This document shows, piece after piece, positions 8,342-16,361 of a DNA stretch of 64,000 nt. The stretch comes from Actinoplanes sp. M2I2. Lineage in GTDB: Bacteria; Actinomycetota; Actinomycetes; Mycobacteriales; Micromonosporaceae. Positions within the stretch are counted from its first letter, which is position 1; each line of letters opens with the position of its first letter. Position numbers and translations under genes: made by a program. A model generated the notes under the pieces. The model made no database searches and was not told the DNA's origin. It saw nothing but the letters and a program-made list of their open reading frames with translations. The stretch is from NCBI RefSeq assembly GCF_023544445.1, contig NZ_JALPVJ010000035.1:1-64000 (forward strand). Direction: 5' to 3'.

Positions 8342-9106
8342 CTAACGACCCGCCGCCGGGACCCGGATCGCGAGCATCGCGATGTCGTCGGTCTGCTCCG
8401 TCTCCGGCCCGGCGGCGGCGGTCAGCACCTCGGCCAGGCTGCCGCGGCCGTTCCCGGCTAGGCGGCCGCGCAGCCGCGCGAGCCCGTCGTCGAGGCTGTG
8501 GCCGCGTCGTTCGACCAGGCCGTCGGTGTAGAGCAGGATCGTGGCACCCGCCGGCAGGGTACACGTCCAGGTGTGCCGGCGGGCGTACTGGCGCACGCCG
8601 ATCAGGAGGTCATGGCCGCCCAGCATCCGCACCTGGCCGTCCCGCTCGATCAGCACCGGCGGCGGGTGGCCCGCGTTGGACCAGCGCAGCCGGTGCCGGC
8701 CGTCGCGGGCGTCGAGCACGGCGACGATCGCGGTGGCGATGGACGGATCACCGAGTCGGTGGTTGGCCGTGTCGAGCCGCCGCAGCAGGGCCGAGGGGGA
8801 CTCGTCGCGGTCCACCGCGTTCGCCCGGAACATGCTCCGCAGGTGCCCCATCCGGGCAGCCGCCGCCATGTCGTGACCGGCGACGTCGCCGATCACCGCG
8901 GTCAGCCGACCGCGAATGCCGGGCACCGCGTCGTACCAGTCGCCGCCCACCTTGTTCACGATGTCGGCGGGCAGGTAATGGGCGGCGACCTGGTACGGGT
9001 CCACCGCGGGAAGAACGGTGTGCAGCATTCGCCGCAGGGTCTCGGCCGCGCTGCCGAGGGCCAGTTCGGCGGAGTGGGTGTGGTCGGTGAGCGTCGTCGT
9101 GGTCAT
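8342..9106 (-). CDS. PP2C/SpoIIE-type serine phosphatase (254 aa), no sensor domain
   Basis: Predicted metal-dependent Ser/Thr phosphatase of the RsbU/SpoIIE type. Metal-binding acidic motifs are visible: DWYDAVP near residue 56, IGDVAGHD near residue 73, and the late TDDIAML. The LRWSNAGHPPPVLIERDG block is also diagnostic. Such enzymes usually act on anti-sigma-factor antagonists, and most carry PAS, GAF or response-regulator domains; this one has only about 30 residues before the catalytic domain, so its input is unclear. Its promoter carries box A at 9,172 with the same spacing to the ATG (66 bp) as the hydrolase at 1,850, which suggests common control. Confidence 0.9.
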   Translation of the reverse strand: MTTTTLTDHTHSAELALGSAAETLRRMLHTVLPAVDPYQVAAHYLPADIVNKVGGDWYDAVPGIRGRLTAVIGDVAGHDMAAAARMGHLRSMFRANAVDRDESPSALLRRLDTANHRLGDPSIATAIVAVLDARDGRHRLRWSNAGHPPPVLIERDGQVRMLGGHDLLIGVRQYARRHTWTCTLPAGATILLYTDGLVERRGHSLDDGLARLRGRLAGNGRGSLAEVLTAAAGPETEQTDDIAMLAIRVPAAGR

Positions 9107-9171
9107 GGCTGCTCCTGATCGTGGTCATCAGCTTGAGCACCATCGTGAGATCCCTGAGGGCGGGAGCCATC

Positions 9172-9183
9172 AGTCAACCGACT
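9172..9183. promoter_or_regulatory. Box A palindrome upstream of the phosphatase gene
   Basis: AGTCAACCGACT. In the gene direction it reads AGTCGGTTGACT, so the proximal half is also a good -35 hexamer (TTGACT). GATGG follows 27 bp later (9,144-9,140), and the ATG is 66 bp away. This also sits just after the stop of the LAL gene at 9,190. Confidence 0.6.
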
Positions 9184-9189
9184 CGGCCG

Positions 9190-11919
9190 CTACGCGAGCG
9201 CCTCGCGGAGCTGAGCCCGGTTGGTGATCGCCAGCTTCGGGAAGATCCGGTAGAGGTAGCTGCCGACCGTGCGGTGCGAGCAGACCATCTCGGCCGCGAT
9301 CTCCTGGTTGGTCATTCCCCGGGCCGCCATCATCGCGATCCGCAGTTCCTGGGGCGAGAGCACCTCTGCGGCGTCGACGGCGGCAGGCCGGCCCTGGGTG
9401 ACCCCGGCCGCCCGCAGCTCGGCCGCGGCCTTCTGCGCCCACGGGCCGGCGCCGGCGCTCGTGAACAGGAAATGGGCCTCGCCGAGGTGCCCGCGCGCGG
9501 CCACCACCGAGCCGGTACGCCGCAGCCGGGTGCCGTGCGCCAGCAGGGTGCGGGCCAGCTCCAGGGCGGCTCCGGCTCGCCGGGCGGCGGCAGCCGACTC
9601 AGTGAAGCAGTCGTCCGCGGAGTCCAGGACGGCCCGTCCGCGCAGCACCACCGCACGCAGGTGGTCCGAGTCGAATGCCTCGGCCGCACGCCCGGCCCGG
9701 GTCAGGCGATCCCGGGCGGTCGCCGCCAGCGCCGGTTCCTGGGTCCCAGCGGCGGCCTCAGCGAGATCGCCGACCGCGTTCCAGGCCGTCGTGCGGTGGT
9801 CGAGAGCGATCAGGCGGGAGTACGCGCCCGCGTAGTCCTCGTGGCGCAGGGCTACCAGCCCGGCCGCCCAGCCGGTCAGCGCGTCCACATAGGCCGAGGC
9901 CGCGGCCGGGCCGGCGGCGACGGCCGTGGCCAGGCCTGCCCCGGCCCAGGCCGAGGCCAGCGCATGTCCTGCGATGGCCAGCGCGGTCAGCCGGGGCAGG
10001 CCGAGTTCCTCGCCCAGGGTGCGGGCCCGCACGGTCTCGGCCAGGGCGTCGTTGATTCGCCCGGCCGCGACCCTGGTCGGGGCCTGGTCGGCCAGCCGGT
10101 GCGCCTCGTCGCCGGTGGCGCCGCGGGTGACGGTCAGCGCGTCGGCCAGCAGTTCCCAGCAACGCACGGCCGTCGGGAGGTCGTGCAGGGACTCCGCCGT
10201 CCGGGCGGCGGCGACCAGCAGATGGGTGGTCTCGTGCCGCCGCCAGGTGCCGTCCGACAACACCTGGTCCTTCAGACCGGTCAGCACCGACGGGAGCCGG
10301 CGTCGGGCGTCCGCTGCGCCGGCCGACGGATCCACCCACGTACGAGCCATGATCAGCATGTCGTCCGGCGGGTCCGCGGCGGCCAGCGTCTCGTCCAGCC
10401 CGCGGACCAGGTCGTCGCGTAACCGGCCCGGCAGGTCGAGGTGCCAGGCCAGAGCACCGGCGGCGGCCAGGGCCGGTCCCGCCGTTTCCGATCCGACGCT
10501 GCGTACCGCTGTTTCGATCGTGTCCACGGCGACGGCCGGGTCGAGCCCCTCGGCCAGGGCCAGCACGGCCCGGGTGAGGATCAGGCGGCCGGCCACCGGC
10601 GGAGCCGGGGCCAGTGCGGTCGCCGCGTCGATCAGCTCCCGCGTCTCGGCCGGGTATCCGCCCCGCCGGGCCAGCTCGGCCGCCGCGGCCAGGCGAGCGG
10701 CCCGGGTCCGGGGGGCGGGGGTGAGCGCGGCAGCCCGGCGCAACAGCCGGACGGCCTCGGTCAGCGACGCTGCCCGGCCGGCCGCCTTCTCCAGATCGCC
10801 GGCCACGTCCTCGTCGTCGCCGCCGGCCAGCGCGGACCGGTGCCAGGCGGCCCGGCCGGCGTCGAGGGTGGTGTCGGCGAGGGCCGTGTGCGCTTCGGTC
10901 CGCTGGGACCAGGTGGCTGCGGCGTACACGGCGTGGCGCAATAGCGGCCGGCGGAAATACAGGCGGTCGCCGGTCACCCGCAGCACGCCGCTGCGTTCGG
11001 CCGGGTCGAGGTCCTCCGGCCGCAGTCCGATCCGGGCCGCTGCCGGCATCAGCTCGGGCAGCAGGTTGCGGTCGGACGCGGCCACCAGGACCAGGAACCG
11101 GTGGGTGGGGCGGGGCAGCAGGTCCAGCTCGGCGAGCAGGCTGCCGGTGAGCCGCCGGGTGGCCGGCAACGGTCCGTCCGGGTCGAGGTCCCCGCCGGCG
11201 AAGGCGACGGCGAATTCCCGCAACGCGAGCGGGTTCCCCTCGGCCACCGCGAGGATCCGGCGCGTGGCTGCGACGTCGAGGTCCGGCACGGCCGCCCGGA
11301 TCACGTCCAGGGCCACCGGCTCCGGCAAGGGTGGTAGATCGACCGCCGTCACCGGCCAGGGCAGGTTGCGGTCGGTGGCCGGGCCGCCGCTGCGCACGCC
11401 CGCGATCACCAGGATCGGTGCGGTACGTAGCCGGCGGGCCACGAAGGTCAGCACGTCGGTGGTCAACTGGTCCAGCCACTGCAGATCATCGACCAGGATC
11501 AGCACCGGTGCGTGCCGGGCGACCTCCTCCAGCAGCTCCAGCGTCGCCAGGCAGAGGGTCAGCCGGCTCGGCGGCGGGCCGTCGTGGCGGCCGAAGTACG
11601 CGTCGAGCGCGGCCTGCCGATCCGGCGGCAGCCCGGTCGCGCGGTCCAGGACGCCGTGCAGCAACTCGTGCAGGCCGGCCCCGGTCGTCCCCGTCTCGCA
11701 GCTCAGGCCGGTGCAGCGCAGGGTCAGGAAGCCACCGTCTCGGGCCCGGTCCGCGACGGCGTCGAGGACGGCGGTCTTGCCTGCGCCCGCCTCACCGACC
11801 ACGGCGACGGCGGCGCCACCGCCACCGGCGGCGCGCCCGGTGCCGGCCACCTGATCCACCAGGTCCCCGAGCCGGGCCATCTGTGTCTCGCGCCCCGGCA
11901 GAACCCTCGTCAGCGTCAC
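9190..11919 (-). CDS. LAL-type LuxR-family regulator 1 (909 aa)
   Basis: Large ATP-binding regulator of the MalT/LAL kind: an N-terminal STAND-like P-loop ATPase, a long helical TPR-like middle, and a C-terminal LuxR helix-turn-helix. Walker A is GEAGAGKT (42-49), Walker B ends in DDLQWLD (144-150), and the HTH covers about the last 55 residues with CSHRTVGSYLYRIFPKLAI as recognition part. LALs act as ATP-switched activators that respond to a ligand or protein partner. The GTG start gives a Walker A at the usual distance. Box A and box B lie 56 and 33 bp upstream. It is divergent from the metallo-beta-lactamase-like gene. The inducer is unknown. Confidence 0.93.
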   Translation of the reverse strand: MTLTRVLPGRETQMARLGDLVDQVAGTGRAAGGGGAAVAVVGEAGAGKTAVLDAVADRARDGGFLTLRCTGLSCETGTTGAGLHELLHGVLDRATGLPPDRQAALDAYFGRHDGPPPSRLTLCLATLELLEEVARHAPVLILVDDLQWLDQLTTDVLTFVARRLRTAPILVIAGVRSGGPATDRNLPWPVTAVDLPPLPEPVALDVIRAAVPDLDVAATRRILAVAEGNPLALREFAVAFAGGDLDPDGPLPATRRLTGSLLAELDLLPRPTHRFLVLVAASDRNLLPELMPAAARIGLRPEDLDPAERSGVLRVTGDRLYFRRPLLRHAVYAAATWSQRTEAHTALADTTLDAGRAAWHRSALAGGDDEDVAGDLEKAAGRAASLTEAVRLLRRAAALTPAPRTRAARLAAAAELARRGGYPAETRELIDAATALAPAPPVAGRLILTRAVLALAEGLDPAVAVDTIETAVRSVGSETAGPALAAAGALAWHLDLPGRLRDDLVRGLDETLAAADPPDDMLIMARTWVDPSAGAADARRRLPSVLTGLKDQVLSDGTWRRHETTHLLVAAARTAESLHDLPTAVRCWELLADALTVTRGATGDEAHRLADQAPTRVAAGRINDALAETVRARTLGEELGLPRLTALAIAGHALASAWAGAGLATAVAAGPAAASAYVDALTGWAAGLVALRHEDYAGAYSRLIALDHRTTAWNAVGDLAEAAAGTQEPALAATARDRLTRAGRAAEAFDSDHLRAVVLRGRAVLDSADDCFTESAAAARRAGAALELARTLLAHGTRLRRTGSVVAARGHLGEAHFLFTSAGAGPWAQKAAAELRAAGVTQGRPAAVDAAEVLSPQELRIAMMAARGMTNQEIAAEMVCSHRTVGSYLYRIFPKLAITNRAQLREALA

Positions 11920-11951
11920 CGGTCGAGCCTGCTCGATGCCGGGGCTCCATG

Positions 11952-11986
11952 GGTATACGTCGCTTGACTTAGGCAGTCGTTCGACT
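11952..11986. promoter_or_regulatory. Box A plus box B in the LAL1 promoter
   Basis: Box A is a perfect palindrome, AGTCGTTCGACT (11,975-11,986). Read toward LAL1, its proximal half ACGACT is followed by 17 bp and TATACC, a plausible -35/-10 pair. The 17 bp contain a second, imperfect copy (AGTCAAGCGACG), which continues into box B, ACGTATACC. The divergent gene at 12,015 begins 29 bp from box A. Confidence 0.6.
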
Positions 11987-12014
11987 TATCCGTCTCGCGT
12001 CCCGCGGCCCGACC

Positions 12015-12782
12015 GTGGTCGGTGTGGAAGGCGAGTTCGTGGTGACGGCCGGGCCTCGGGTCGTGGTGCACAGCTACCTGGCGCCGTGGGCCGGTCGCTA
12101 TGCGGCGAGCCACCTGCTCGAGTTGCCCGATCGCCTGGTTCTGGTCGATCTGCCGCTGCTGGCCGCGCACACCGCTGAGGTGCTGGCCCGGGTGGCTGAC
12201 CTGGCCAAGCCGCTGGCCGAGGTGTTCGTCACCGACGACGGCGCGGATCACGTGGCCGGCACGGCCCTGCTCGATCTGCCGGTGACCGCCACGGCCGGCG
12301 TCCGGCAGCAGGTCGCCCGGCACGGCCGCGACGTCGTTCAGGCCGTCTACTCCGACGCCCGGGTCGGGCAGCCGATCACCGGCCGTGGCCCGCACGTCGA
12401 CCGGACCGCGCGGCCGGGCCCCGCGGTGATCGGGGACGTGGCGGTGGTGCTGCACCGGTTCGGTCCGGCCTCGGCGCCGGAGCACCTGGTGCTGGAACTG
12501 CCCGACGACGGGATCGTGGCGACCGGTGATCTGGTCGGCAACGGCGTGCATCTGCGGCTCGACCGGCTCAGGCCGGCCGGCTGGACGGCGGCGCTGCGGT
12601 GGCTGCGCGGACGGTCCCCGGCCGTCGTCCTGCCTGGCCACGGCCGTCCCGGCGGCCCCGACCTGATCGACGGCATGCTCCGCTACCTGGAAGTGGCCCA
12701 GTTCGTGCTGGCCGGTGCCGACGACGACGACGAGGCCGAGCGGGCCCTGCGGCGGGCCTTCCCGGACCATCGGACGCCCTGA
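12015..12782 (+). CDS. Metallo-beta-lactamase-fold protein lacking most metal ligands (255 aa)
   Basis: The fold is recognisable from LVLVDLPLLAAHTAEVLARV, the GDLVGNGVHLRLDRL strand-turn and the final PGHGRPGG. The diagnostic HxHxDH motif, however, reads TDDGADH: the first two histidines are replaced and only the Asp-His pair remains. The homologue at 42,507 keeps THGHADH, so the comparison is available inside this window. The product is therefore probably not a normal zinc hydrolase and may bind a ligand or signal. GTG 12,015 or GTG 12,024 could start it. The promoter region is shared with LAL1. Confidence 0.75.
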   Translation: MVGVEGEFVVTAGPRVVVHSYLAPWAGRYAASHLLELPDRLVLVDLPLLAAHTAEVLARVADLAKPLAEVFVTDDGADHVAGTALLDLPVTATAGVRQQVARHGRDVVQAVYSDARVGQPITGRGPHVDRTARPGPAVIGDVAVVLHRFGPASAPEHLVLELPDDGIVATGDLVGNGVHLRLDRLRPAGWTAALRWLRGRSPAVVLPGHGRPGGPDLIDGMLRYLEVAQFVLAGADDDDEAERALRRAFPDHRTP

Positions 12783-12850
12783 CCACGAAACGACTGAACC
12801 CGGCCTCGGGCTCTCGCCGCGACCCCGGCCCGCCTCGTAACGTTCCCGCC

Positions 12851-15622
12851 GTGATCGGACGTGCGGCGGAGTTGTTGACCCTGACCGAGGCCCTCGACGG
12901 GCTCGGTCCCGGCGGTCGCGTGGTGGTGGTGGAAGGCGCGGCCGGCCTCGGCAAGACCACCCTGATGACGGAGCTGGAGGAACACGCCAGGGCGCGCTCC
13001 GTACGGGTGCTGCGCTGCATCGGGGTGGAGCGGCAGATGTCGGGTGGCTTCGGGGCCCTGCACGAGCTGCTGCACCCGGTGCTGACTGCGGCCGAGGCCC
13101 TGCCGGCCCGGCAGCGTGCAGCCCTGCTGACCGCCCTCGGCTCGGGCGACGGCACGGTCTCGGACCCGCTGCTGGTCGGCCTGGCCGCGCTCGGAGTGTT
13201 CGAGGAGCTGACCGCCACGGGCCGTCCGCTGCTGGTGGTCGTCGAGGATCTGCACTGGCTGGACCCGTCGAGCAGCGCGGTCGTCGACTTCGTGTCCCGG
13301 CGGCTCACCCAGGCCCCGGTGCTGCTGGTGGCCACGCTGCGGCCGCAGTCGCGACCGGGACCGGCGCTGACCGCGCCCGAGGTGACCCGGGTGTCGTTGG
13401 CCCCGCTCTCCGAGCCCGAGTCGGCCGAGCTGGTCCGGCAGCTGGCCCCGGACCTCACCGAGCGGGCCCGTCGACGGGTCGTGGACGAGGCGGGCGGCAA
13501 CCCGTTGGCCCTTAACGAGTTCAGCCTCGTGCTGGCCGACACCTTGGCCGACACCCGCCAGGGAGACTCGCTGCCCGCCCGCCTGGCGACCAGCCGCCGG
13601 TTGGAGAACGCGTTCACCGGCGACCTGGCCGGGCTTCCGGCCGCCAGCCGGCGGCTACTGCTGGTTGCGGCCGCGGGCGACGAGACGACCTCGTTACCGG
13701 AGCTCCTGGCCGCCGCGGCGGCGCTGGGCGTGACCCCGGCCGATGCCGAGCCGCTGGAGCGCAACCGGTTGATCTCGGTGCAGCGCGACCGGCTCACGTT
13801 CTCCCATTCGTTGGTCCGGTCGGCCGTCTACGGGGCCGCTTCGAGCAGCGAACGTGCGGCGGCGCACCGCGAGCTGGCCGGCGTGACCCTCGACCCGGTG
13901 CGGGCGGCCTGGCATCGGGCGTCGGCGCTGATGGAACGGGACGAGGCGGTAGCCGCCGAGCTGGTCGCCGCAGCCGAGCTGGCCCGGCGCCGGGCGGCCC
14001 TGCCGGAGGCGGCGAGTGCGCTGCGGCGGGCCGCCGACCTGTCGCCCGACCCCGACGACCGGGTGCACCGGATGGCGCTGGCCGCGGAGATGACCCGGCA
14101 GGCCGGGCAGGCCGAGGAGTGCGCGGCCATGCTCGCCGAGGCGATCCCCCAGGCCCGCCGGGCCGAGGACGCGGTGATGCTGGCCGTCACGGAGAACCTG
14201 CTCGGCCTGACCACCGGCCTGCCGATCCGTAGCGTGGACGACGTGCTGGCGCTGTCCGGCAGCCTGGCGGCGCCGACCGTCCAGGAGGTGTTGTTCCAGC
14301 GCAACACCCTGCTGGCCGCCGTGGCGGGACGCGTCGACGCGCTCGGAGCGGATCCGGACGTTCGGGCCCGGGTGCGCGACGCCGTGGCCGACCTCCTCGC
14401 GGTCGACGACTCCTGGCCTCAGCAGGTGGTGATGGCCTGGGCCGACCCGGTGGCCGCCGCCCCGCGGATCCGCCCGCAGCTGCCTGCCCTGTTCGAACTG
14501 CTCAGCGGCTTCGCGATGGCCGGCGGACAGGAGCGCATCCCCGGCGGCAACCAGTACCTGCACGTCTTCGGCCGGGTCGCGGAGGCCCTGCACGACCTGA
14601 CCGCCGCCCGCCGGTCGTGGGAGCAGTACTACTTGTTCCACCAGCAGCAGGGTGGCGCCGCCGAGGTGGCCACCGCGCTGCAGGGACGCGCCACGGCCCG
14701 CCTGATGACCGGCGACCTGATAGGTGCGCGCGCCGACGGCGAGCAGGGCATCGAGCTCGGCACGGTCAGCCGGTCGCCGCGCAGCGCCGCCGCCGCGGCA
14801 GCCGTCGCCGCGCTGGCCTGCGCCTTCCTCGGCGACACCGGGCGCGCGACCGAGCTGATCCGGTACGCCGACGAGACCAGTGACCACCAGCCGCACGCGC
14901 TGATCACCTCCCGGGCCCGCTGGGCCGCCGGGCTCGTCGCGATGGCCGAGGGCCGGCACTCGGACGCCTGGTTCGAGCTGCTGGAGGTGGCCGCGCATCC
15001 GACTACTGCGATGTGGGCGGTGGCCGACCTGGCCGAGGCGGGCACCCGGAGCGGGCACCTGACTGCGGCGCGTGAGCTGGTGGCCGAGGCGGCCCGCCGG
15101 GCCGAGGCGTTCGACGCGCCGATCGTCTGGGCCGTCGTCCACCGGGCTCAGGCGATGCTCGGCGACGGGCCCGGCGCCGAGGACCACCATCGGCGATCCA
15201 TCGAGCAGGCCGAGGCGGCCGGCGCCGGCCTGGAGCGAGCCCGGTCCGAGCTCGCGTACGGCGAGTGGCTGCGCCGGCAGCGACGGATCGCGGAGGCCCG
15301 GGAATACCTCGGGTCGGCCCTGCGCGGGTTCCAGCGACTGTCGGCCGAGGCTCTCGTCCAGCGGGCCGCCGGCGAACTCCGCGCTGCGGGTGGGGCGTCG
15401 GTAACCCAGCGTATGCCGGTCCCCGATGCGGAGGCCAGTCTGACCCCGCAGGAGCGGCAGATCGTCCAATTGGCCGCAACCGGGCTGAGCAATCGGGAGA
15501 TCGCCGACCAGCTGTTCCTGTCCCACCGCACGGTCGGCGTACACCTGTACAAGGCCTATCCCAAGCTGGGCGTGTCCAACCGGGCCCAGCTGGTGGATCT
15601 GCTTCACCTCGCCGCGGGCTGA
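12851..15622 (+). CDS. LAL-type LuxR-family regulator 2 (923 aa)
   Basis: Same architecture as LAL1. Walker A GAAGLGKT (29-36), Walker B EDLHWLD (132-138), a TPR-like middle, and a C-terminal HTH with LSNREIADQLFLSHRTVGVHLY. The GTG at 12,851 is chosen because the P-loop then sits about 30 residues from the N-terminus as in LAL3, while the longer upstream frame is arginine-rich antisense-like sequence. No clear ribosome-binding site is visible, so the message may be nearly leaderless or read through from the gene before. A lone CGACT half-site lies 56 bp upstream, the same distance as box A from LAL1. The 3' end overlaps the convergent HxlR-type gene by 19 bp. Confidence 0.9.
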   Translation: MIGRAAELLTLTEALDGLGPGGRVVVVEGAAGLGKTTLMTELEEHARARSVRVLRCIGVERQMSGGFGALHELLHPVLTAAEALPARQRAALLTALGSGDGTVSDPLLVGLAALGVFEELTATGRPLLVVVEDLHWLDPSSSAVVDFVSRRLTQAPVLLVATLRPQSRPGPALTAPEVTRVSLAPLSEPESAELVRQLAPDLTERARRRVVDEAGGNPLALNEFSLVLADTLADTRQGDSLPARLATSRRLENAFTGDLAGLPAASRRLLLVAAAGDETTSLPELLAAAAALGVTPADAEPLERNRLISVQRDRLTFSHSLVRSAVYGAASSSERAAAHRELAGVTLDPVRAAWHRASALMERDEAVAAELVAAAELARRRAALPEAASALRRAADLSPDPDDRVHRMALAAEMTRQAGQAEECAAMLAEAIPQARRAEDAVMLAVTENLLGLTTGLPIRSVDDVLALSGSLAAPTVQEVLFQRNTLLAAVAGRVDALGADPDVRARVRDAVADLLAVDDSWPQQVVMAWADPVAAAPRIRPQLPALFELLSGFAMAGGQERIPGGNQYLHVFGRVAEALHDLTAARRSWEQYYLFHQQQGGAAEVATALQGRATARLMTGDLIGARADGEQGIELGTVSRSPRSAAAAAAVAALACAFLGDTGRATELIRYADETSDHQPHALITSRARWAAGLVAMAEGRHSDAWFELLEVAAHPTTAMWAVADLAEAGTRSGHLTAARELVAEAARRAEAFDAPIVWAVVHRAQAMLGDGPGAEDHHRRSIEQAEAAGAGLERARSELAYGEWLRRQRRIAEAREYLGSALRGFQRLSAEALVQRAAGELRAAGGASVTQRMPVPDAEASLTPQERQIVQLAATGLSNREIADQLFLSHRTVGVHLYKAYPKLGVSNRAQLVDLLHLAAG

Positions 15623-16293
15623 GCGGGTACCCGAACGGGCCGGGGCAGCACCGCGGCCAGGGCGTACAGCGGCGCCGCCGACCCGTCCAGCCGAGCCATC
15701 CGATGCTCGAGGGCGGCCGCCAGGCTGAGCGGTCCGAACAGCACGGCCCGCAGGGTTGCCACGTCGGTGGTCAGCCGGGACCCGGCCAGGGCGGTACCCG
15801 GTCCGCGGCGGATCTCGACCCCGTCCGCGCTCGCCTCGACCTCGAAGCTGTCGGCAGCCAGCCGCAGCGTCACCCGGCCGGGGGCGGCGTGGCCAGGTAA
15901 CGGGCGGTACCAGGCCAGCAGTTCGAGCAGGGTGGCGGCCGCCCCGGTGGCGCCGGGCACGGTCACCGGGAGGTGATGGCCCCAGCGCACGAGTTCGACC
16001 AGGGTGGCCCGCAGCCCGGCGCCGCGGGTAGTCAACCCGTACCGGACCTCGCTGCCGGCCGACGGCCCTGCGATGCCCCGGGTGACCAGCTGTTCGAGCC
16101 GATCGGGCAGAACGCCCGCTGCCGGATCCGGCAGCGCCCGGCGCACCTCGCGCTCGGTCCGCGGACCGAACAGCAGCTCCCGGACGATCTTCAGATCCCA
16201 CGGGTCGGCGCCCAGCAGCCGGAGCGCCCGCGCGTCCGGAGCCGGGTCGTCGTCCTGGTCACCCTCGACTTGGCGAAACCGCTCAGCTGACAC
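15604..16293 (-). CDS. HxlR-like winged-helix regulator with C-terminal sterol-carrier-like domain (229 aa)
   Basis: Residues 20-100 form a winged helix of the HxlR group (DPWDLKIVRELLFGPRTEREVRRALP, then RLEQLVTRGIAG, then RYGLTTRGAGLRATLVELVRWG). The remaining 120 residues resemble the SCP2-like domain often fused to such regulators (ADSFEVEASADGVEIRRGPG). It probably represses a nearby gene in response to a small hydrophobic ligand. It is divergent from LAL3, with a box A site between them, and its tail overlaps the LAL2 gene. Confidence 0.8.
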   Translation of the reverse strand: MSAERFRQVEGDQDDDPAPDARALRLLGADPWDLKIVRELLFGPRTEREVRRALPDPAAGVLPDRLEQLVTRGIAGPSAGSEVRYGLTTRGAGLRATLVELVRWGHHLPVTVPGATGAAATLLELLAWYRPLPGHAAPGRVTLRLAADSFEVEASADGVEIRRGPGTALAGSRLTTDVATLRAVLFGPLSLAAALEHRMARLDGSAAPLYALAAVLPRPVRVPAQPAAR

Positions 16294-16329
16294 ATGCTCA
16301 CGGTAGGGACCTGATCATCGGGCCCGATA

Positions 16330-16341
16330 AGTCGAACGACT
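16330..16341. promoter_or_regulatory. Box A palindrome between the HxlR-like gene and LAL3
   Basis: AGTCGAACGACT, the same perfect-arm palindrome as at 11,975 in opposite orientation; 15 bp (16,326-16,340) are the exact reverse complement of 11,976-11,990. It is only 20 bp from the LAL3 GTG and 37 bp from the HxlR-like ATG, so it could block either start. Confidence 0.55.
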
Positions 16342-16361
16342 CCCGACCGGAGGAACAGCGG

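Noticed and set aside
9926..11854. Plus-strand open frame of 642 codons, Ser/Arg/Ala-rich
   Set aside because: Antisense of LAL1, which has intact Walker and HTH motifs.
12784..12795. Box A upstream of LAL2
   Set aside because: Only the CGACT half is present (CACGAAACGACT); the distance to the start equals that of LAL1, but one half-site is too little to list as a site.
12599..12850. N-terminal extension of LAL2 by 84 codons
   Set aside because: The extension is arginine-rich and overlaps the end of the metallo-beta-lactamase-like gene in another frame; the GTG at 12,851 gives the normal LAL start.
13694..16201. Minus-strand open frame of 835 codons
   Set aside because: It overlaps LAL2 and the HxlR-like gene; composition is shadow-like, and no domain is recognisable.
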